Positions 58,216 through 64,000 of a stretch of DNA of 64,000 nucleotides are shown here, piece after piece. How positions within the stretch are numbered: the stretch's first letter is position 1; each line of letters begins with the position of its first letter. The notes beneath the pieces are model-generated. The model was not told the origin of the DNA, searched no databases, and saw nothing but the letters and a program-made list of their open reading frames with translations. The stretch comes from Atopsyche davidsoni (Eukaryota > Arthropoda > Insecta > Trichoptera > Hydrobiosidae), in NCBI GenBank assembly GCA_022113835.1, contig JAILWY010000005.1, positions 2,126,501-2,190,500 of the forward strand, written 5' to 3'. The translations under genes were made by a program, and so were the position numbers.

Positions 58216-61200
58216 TTTATTTAAATTATTAACTTGATATTGTTTACTTGCGTGAGACGGCATCTGCAATATGGCAGGTATAAAAAAAAATTATTTAGAA
58301 ATTATTTACTGAAAAACAGACAGTTGTGAACTTTGAGCATTTGTGGGTATGCAATGACATTATTTTTGATAGTGTCGTACGAGAAACTCGGATAGATTAG
58401 GTATGGTTGTAAATAAGTTTCGTTACTTTTGAATGAGTTACGTGTGCAAACGTCTGATATAACGCACCATCAGAATTAGTTATTAAGTACATTTTGGGTT
58501 TATGAACAACCCACGATTTCCATTATGCTGGCGAGTCTCTGGTGTATGCCTTATTTGCATTTTACGCGTTATTGAAGAGATTCAGTCGTGCGAACGACAC
58601 CCTGATTGTCTTGGACACAGTAGTGTCCATTACTCCAGCAGTTATCGAACCCTGAGGTTGACAGTGTCTTGGGAAATCCTACAAACTCAGCGTCTAGAAC
58701 CCTCAAAAGACGACTCTAGATATTTAACATTATATAATCAGTTGATTGTATGTGTAGTGACAATTCAAAACATGACATCTCTTAAGGACCCGTTCACTAC
58801 GTAGACAACAAGTTGTTTGTGATTATTGAAATATAAGACCATGACGTAAGCACTATGGGTTTTACATTAATAACAAGACATGTTAATATGTATTACATAT
58901 TACCATGCCATTAGATAATCAAATCAAAAAAAGCCGAAGGCAAGTGAGCTCATCTGAATGTATGTTAAAATTTTACAAATATTATTTTTATGTCTTTATG
59001 TATAATATTTATGTATGTACCATTTATTTAATTTTGAAAACATCAAAAAAAATTCAAAAATTGTTTTTTTTAATATTAAAACTGGATGCATGATGATTTA
59101 TCTATAAGCAGTACTATTCTAATCTCTTTTCAATAAAGATACTTCATAATTCACACATACTCCATATACTGCCTTTTGCTGATAATGCATGCAGTTGTTT
59201 ATACTATACATTGAATTAAATCAAAATAATTTAAGAAATCTTATCACTTTTATTGTAAAGTGCCATAGTTGAATATATTGTAATCTCTAATACTCATTCC
59301 TTATATACAATGAATTAATTAAAAATACCGGCTATTACAATTGTACGTGAAATATTTTATATTTTAATATTCAATAAATATATTACTGAACACAATATAT
59401 CTAACAAATTAACACCAAACCATGTAGTTCAATTAAGTTGGTAATGTAGTACCGAGGATGCACCTCAGATCCTTAATAACAAATAACAGGTCCTAACTGT
59501 AACTCATTATGCCGTCTATAACACGAGTTAGAGCCAAACCATTTGCAGACAGTAGTTGCTAATTCAACTTGATTAAAATCCATGGTAATGGTATCAGTTG
59601 TAGAGGGAAACACATTCGCTAATGCACCCAATTATAGTATATTATTGTATAATAAATATCCTAGACCCACATTGGCAATATTTGAGTTTGCTGATAAATA
59701 CATACTGTGATATTCATAGTGCATGTATTTAATAGAAACAATACAGAATTAATAATAAGTAATGTTTTAAGATTTTCAATAATCATTAAATAAATTAAGT
59801 GCCTATTTTACTGGCTTTAAAATATATTTAAACTAAATGTTGGTTATTGGAATTTTGCACGGAGCGATATAGTCTATGTTAATATTGTCTGCAAGTTTTC
59901 GAGCTTCTCATATAGTTCATGCTTTGCATAACTAAGGAAATTTGAAACTAGTTGGATTACTTCGACAATGTATCTGCTCTAGATTCTCTGAATTAATGTC
60001 TTAAATTTATTATGTGCCTACGACGTGCGAAGCTTTTTTTTCAAATAGCTTCTTTACTCTTTTTATCAAATTGATTTATTAGTTAAAAAAAAAAAAAAAA
60101 ATTTAAAAAACTGTTTGTGTAATCATCATCGAAAGTCGAAATTCACTGTTATAATAAATGATTATTTCAATGTTCTTATGTTTTGTATTCAGATGATGAT
60201 AATGTTTATACGGGATCGTTTTTTGATAAAACCTATTTTTGTAGGTACAACTGACAACCGATTTATAATAAGCCTAATACGGATTTTCGCCTTGGTGAAC
60301 TACGTAAAAGAGGATTCTATTGGTCAGTTACTAAACTGTTGAAACTTTATTCAGTTACTACAGTTTTAATCCTTTTAAGTTTATATATAAATATTCAATA
60401 CGAATTACTTATATGTCTTTTTCTATACATCCTTCTACTCTTGTAGAGTTGAGGTTCCCAATAGAGTGGTCGTCTCTCGCACGCGGAATACAGTACCGAG
60501 TGACCAGCCCAAAGTGAGTTTTCTAACACAATGAACAGGAACGTATTCTACATTACACAATACACACGATGAAATAATTAAAGCTGAACACATCTACCGG
60601 AATAGATCGACAAATCATCGAGCCAGTCGCCTCGGCCCGTCGCGTTGCCTGTAATTGACCTCTGCGAGGCGAGTAATTAACTGATGACGGATAAGAAATG
60701 TTCTTAGCTCGAATGACGATATCTTGAAAACACTTCAAGATGCTAATGGACACTTCTACCAGCTCTATCTGCGTTACTTGCGTATGTCATAATTGTTTGT
60801 AATATAGCGCAATAAACACGCTGCGACGCAACTAACAACCAAACGGTAACCGGTTACAATCGTCACACAAGCGACATCTTTTACTGTGTTGAATTCGACG
60901 ATACCACAAAAAAACGATTGGATAATTACTGTTTGCTTGTCAGTTGTTTGGCAGTGAATTATTTTTTCATTCGAATTCATTTTATTGATTATAGACAAAT
61001 TATTCGAATCTATGTTTTAAACGAGAGCTTAAAAGAGAACAGAACAGATCTGAAGACTCAGTAGAAAATAACCAACTTTACATGCTTTTCCACAGCCCTA
61101 TTAAAACAATAAATAAAGTAGTCATATGTTCCGGTTTTCATTAAGTTTAAAATTCATAAATCCAAACTATAATCAAAATTTGACATTTTTTATCAAAATG

Positions 61201-61608
61201 TAAACAAAAACAACGTTAAAACAGATTTTCCCTTTTGTATGAACACAATTTTTGTAAAAAAAAAATAAACGCACGTATTTAAAAGCACACCTTCGCTAAG
61301 CTGTTTTTCACGCAGAGCCTTATACCAAAACGCCCGCAAAACATGTAAATTTGTGTTACGCGAAAATGTCAAGCAATTGGTGGAAAATGTAAATTTATTT
61401 GCTTTCTGGAAACATCAGTTGGCCTAAATTATGAAGGCAAGTCCCTTCCTGTTGTTACTTTGCCCCAAAAGGGCACATGTAGATTTTTATTCAAATGACT
61501 AGAATAATAGTTATAATTATTTTTTTCTACCGAAAATACTGTAATCTCAATAATTGTTATCAACTAGTTATTTTTAAAAATAAATAAAATAAAAGTTTGA
61601 CTTTTAAC
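58216..61608. other. Long A+T-rich stretch without a recognisable gene
   Basis: No gene is supported. The 100-codon frame at 58502-58804 has balanced composition but no domain. A run of 17 A lies at about 60085-60101. A GC-balanced patch at 60590-60700 could be a small conserved element. Confidence 0.5.
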
Positions 61609-61616
61609 CTCTAAAC

Positions 61617-62678
61617 CAGAGGTTCTCAACCTTTTATTGACCACCGCCCCCTTGACAAGAAAAAAAATTCAAAACGCCCCCTTTGACATAATAGTTATAA
61701 TTATACCAATTGTATTTCTGTATATTATTTATTAACACATTGTTTGCGGGTCGCATGTTAAGTCGTCTTTGGTCGACTAGTACTAGAGCGCGGGTCGCAT
61801 ATAAATATGTTCGCGCGAAATGTCACGAAAAATGCCCGCCCCACGCACAATTCCGCGCCTGCATACAATTTGTTAAATTATATCTATTTCTGAGGACGCC
61901 AATCTGTAAGCGTTGTTGGATGAAGATGATACGCAAACACAACATCAATTTGCGGAAGGGCCTAGTCCACATAATCGAGTTTTTTTTATCATTTTCTAGT
62001 CCGTTTTGCGAAAAATCCACTGCACCAATCAAAAATATTTAAATGCAAAAAGTTTGATACATTCCTTCTTCCTAATAAAATATATTTTTATTTCTTATAA
62101 ATTTACTATTAATATAATAATTTATTTTTTTTCCGATTGAAGTGTAGGTATTTGGAGATTCATCTGGCCCATTTTACAAGAGTCCTAAACATTTAAAAGT
62201 TTTTTTTTAATTGAAATTAAAAGATTAAATATAAACCATGTGCGCCATATTATTTTAAAAATTAGAAAAAAAAAAAAACTTTAACAAACTTTGGTTTTGA
62301 AAAGTCGTCATTTTATCCAATTTTTCAACATCTTCAAGATTTTATTTTACCCTTAAAATGGACGTGAATTAAATAATAAAAAATAAATAAACATAATTTA
62401 TAGTTTTTTCAATACTCTGTAATAAAATCAACTTTCGATATAGCAAAATAAAGTGACAAATAAATTAATTAATGCACCTGTATTTTCTAGATCCCTATAC
62501 TGTTAATTATAAAACTAGGTTGAGATTTTAACAGTTGAAATTTAGGTCATAATAATACGATTTTTTCGCCCCCCATGAACATCAAAACGCCCCCCATTTT
62601 CTCTTGGACTCGCCACCGCCCCCTTGGAAAGCTCCAGCGCCCACAGGGGGGCGGTACCGCCCCCGTTGAGAACCTATG
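61617..62678 (-). mobile_element. Complete non-autonomous hAT element, second copy with different ends
   Basis: The ends CAGAGGTTCTCAACC (61617-61631) and GTTGAGAACCTATG (62665-62678) are hAT-type terminal inverted repeats. They are flanked by a perfect 8-bp duplication CTCTAAAC at 61609-61616 and 62679-62686. The interior (about 61965-62450) is the inverse of the core of the element at 34530-35945. The subterminal regions are C-rich (CCACCGCCCCCTTG, CGCCCCC) and unlike those of the first element. No transposase is encoded; the 110-codon frame at 61710 is repeat sequence. Confidence 0.85.
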
Positions 62679-62686
62679 CTCTAAAC

Positions 62687-63239
62687 TAATCGTACTGCTT
62701 GCATATAAAAATAGCTCCCCCACAAGCAAAAATATTATACTAGGGAATGGAAATACTCAAAAGAGCATGACCTTTTACATAAAAGAAAAACAAACTAAAT
62801 AACTAGCTATGTTCAATCGACCTATTATGGGAAGCAACATACAAAAAATTCAATAGAGAAAATGAAAAAGCAAAGAAATTACTATTAACTCTATTTTTTA
62901 CGACACAGCGATTGTATTATCGGAGGACGCTGTAGAAAAAAAATTGTTCGGAGATTGTAGAGGATTGGCCGAGTTCCCAAAAGCATTTAGATACAGCCTC
63001 CGCCATATTGTTTTTATGTCCTCCATTTTGGATTCATAATATTTATCCGAAATGATCTTCCGTGAATATTTGAAGAACCCGAATAAAATTTTCTATTGTA
63101 CTATTGTAGCTATTTCTAGAGCTACTATTATAAAATAGACACGTGAACTCAAGATAAAACATTATATTGAAAATAAAATAGTATATTAAATACACAAATA
63201 ATTTAGTGGATTCAAATTTTTTGAGTCTTTATACTCCAT
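62687..63239. other. A+T-rich stretch without a recognisable gene
   Basis: No gene seen. CTCCGCCATATTG (63000) and CTCCATTTTGGA (63023) are words of the kind found in the 43.4-kb island. Confidence 0.45.
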
Positions 63240-63259
63240 CATATTTTAAATATACTATA

Positions 63260-63340
63260 AATCCTTTTGTGATTTTTATTTTATTTTATACATGATCGGT
63301 TTCGCCAACTTGTAACGCTGACATTTTCAAACGATGTCAA
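63260..63340 (-). repeat. Family 2 fragment, most diverged copy
   Basis: On the minus strand TTGAAAATGTCAGCG ... AAGTTGGCGAAACCGATCATG corresponds to the family 2 hammerhead-like motif (63291-63337). Box, stem II and hexamer (ACCGAT instead of ACCGGT) are all altered. The arm beyond it is only weakly similar. Confidence 0.5.
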
Positions 63341-63757
63341 ATGAGGAATCCATTGCGCGTCAGGCTAACAATTTAATGTATCCAACCAAGCATATACATG
63401 GAATTTAATAGTAGTACTTATTATGTACGATAATAATCAATTAATTATTGTACGACCATTATAAAAGTGAAAGAAAAGCCTAGGAAGTTCTGAATTCTGA
63501 ATAATGACCAATCAGGCTAGAAAGTCAGACAAAATCGTAACCACGAAGTCAATTCCGCCTAGTTTTTGTTTTGACAATGTAGAAAGCTGCAGATAGCGCC
63601 ATTATCGTCGGAGGTAAGTGCGTACAGATGTCACAGCAGTATGATATATGACTGCGGTATTTGAGGTCCGTTATAATCGCATTATTCTGTAGTTATCGGG
63701 GACCAGTTCGTTAAGCTGTCTGCGGGTGAGATGACCATTCACTCTGCACAAGGGAGG
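63341..63757. other. Stretch without a recognisable gene
   Basis: Composition is more balanced from 63580 onward. No frame or element recognised. Confidence 0.45.
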
Positions 63758-63926
63758 ACAGTTTCTTGGCTGTTGAGTGTCTGAACGTTTTCAGTCCTCC
63801 GAAGCTTCAGGCCCTAAGCTGGAGGCATCTTCAGGGATTTGAAAGAGTCAAAGGTGACCCCAGCATGGAGACTGAAACACCGAAGAACTGAAATCTTTTA
63901 ACAGCTCAACACTTGAAAAACCAAAT
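63758..63926. repeat. Family 3 inverted dimer
   Basis: The left edge CAGTTTCTTGGCTGTTGAGTG is answered by CAGCTCAACACTTGAAAAACC on the right (about 63902-63922), an imperfect inverse. The left arm carries the best family 3 ribozyme-like motif on the minus strand. The right arm has a weaker version (GACCCCAGCATGGAGACTGAAACACC, 63856-63881). The outward sequence CCAAATCATCGAT on the right matches the GATGATTTGG beside the copy at 51265. Confidence 0.55.
63785..63838 (-). ncRNA. Hammerhead-like motif with long stem II (family 3)
   Basis: Minus-strand order: CTGAAGA (63828-63834, a valid CUGANGA box), T, a long hairpin in which GCCTCC and AGCTT pair with AAGCT and GGAGGAC with small bulges, T, GAAA (63789-63792), then the palindrome AACGTT formed with the last A, and C at the cleavage position. 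Stem I flanks are not clearly complementary. Extra single T residues lie on both sides of stem II, so the fold is non-canonical. Confidence 0.4.
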
Positions 63927-64000
63927 CATCGATCTATACTTTTCCGTTGCTATCAGACGCATATTTATAGATAAAATTACGTTTTAAAGTTGCTTTGAAT
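63927..64000. other. Window end, nothing recognised
   Basis: Only 74 bp remain; nothing can be supported. Confidence 0.5.

Noticed and set aside
61710..62042. 110-codon frame and its 69-codon opposite-strand partner
   Set aside because: They lie wholly inside the non-autonomous hAT element and show no transposase motif.

Overview
The window looks like nuclear DNA from an arthropod, most likely an insect; the order cannot be fixed from this sequence. It is strongly A+T-rich, full of homopolymer and TA tracts, has no long open reading frames and no operon-like spacing. Its mobile elements are typical arthropod ones: mariner, other Tc1/mariner, hAT and pogo-like DNA transposons, plus short retroposon-like elements carrying hammerhead-ribozyme motifs. 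I found no host protein-coding gene that I can name. A few GC-richer islands with short open frames next to good splice signals may be exons or conserved regulatory elements of a gene whose body lies elsewhere. The window is therefore probably intergenic DNA or a very large intron.

The most striking content is a set of at least ten short insertions in three sequence families. Each contains a CUGANGA-type box, a hairpin, GAAA and a self-complementary hexanucleotide, in the order of a type I hammerhead ribozyme. Family 1 lies at 4022-4189, 13677-13945 and about 33398-33667. Family 2 lies at about 9936-10069, 28352-28605, 32166-32323 and 63260-63340. Family 3 lies at about 51262-51331, 56121-56278 and 63758-63926. 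Several copies are head-to-head inverted dimers, including a 224-bp uninterrupted near-perfect palindrome at 13721-13944. Three copies have clean target-site duplications of different lengths (11, 9 and 13 bp), which points to a target-primed, retroposon-like insertion mechanism. Penelope-like elements and animal retrozymes are the known groups that carry such ribozymes; assignment to them is inference, because no reverse transcriptase is present.

Layout. 1-10000: A+T-rich, with one family 1 and one family 2 insertion and a GC-rich island at 4690-5060. 10420-11660: CpG-rich island with a possible minus-strand first exon, then a pogo-like element involved in a 356-bp tandem duplication. 11660-28140: mostly featureless, with the 13.7-kb palindrome and a tRNA-like SINE head at 22874. 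28148-28881: hAT-related fragment with a family 2 element nested in it. 30-36 kb: GC-rich island with an octamer, family 2 and 1 insertions, a possible exon at 33793-33963, and a complete non-autonomous hAT at 34530-35945. 38-47 kb: diverged direct repeats, a dead mariner at 41263-42067, regulatory-looking islands, and two Tc1/mariner ends with a transposase fragment. 47-61 kb: sparse, with transposon ends, a retroposed segment and family 3 copies. 61617-62678: a second non-autonomous hAT that shares its core with the first. 63.2-63.9 kb: family 2 and 3 elements.
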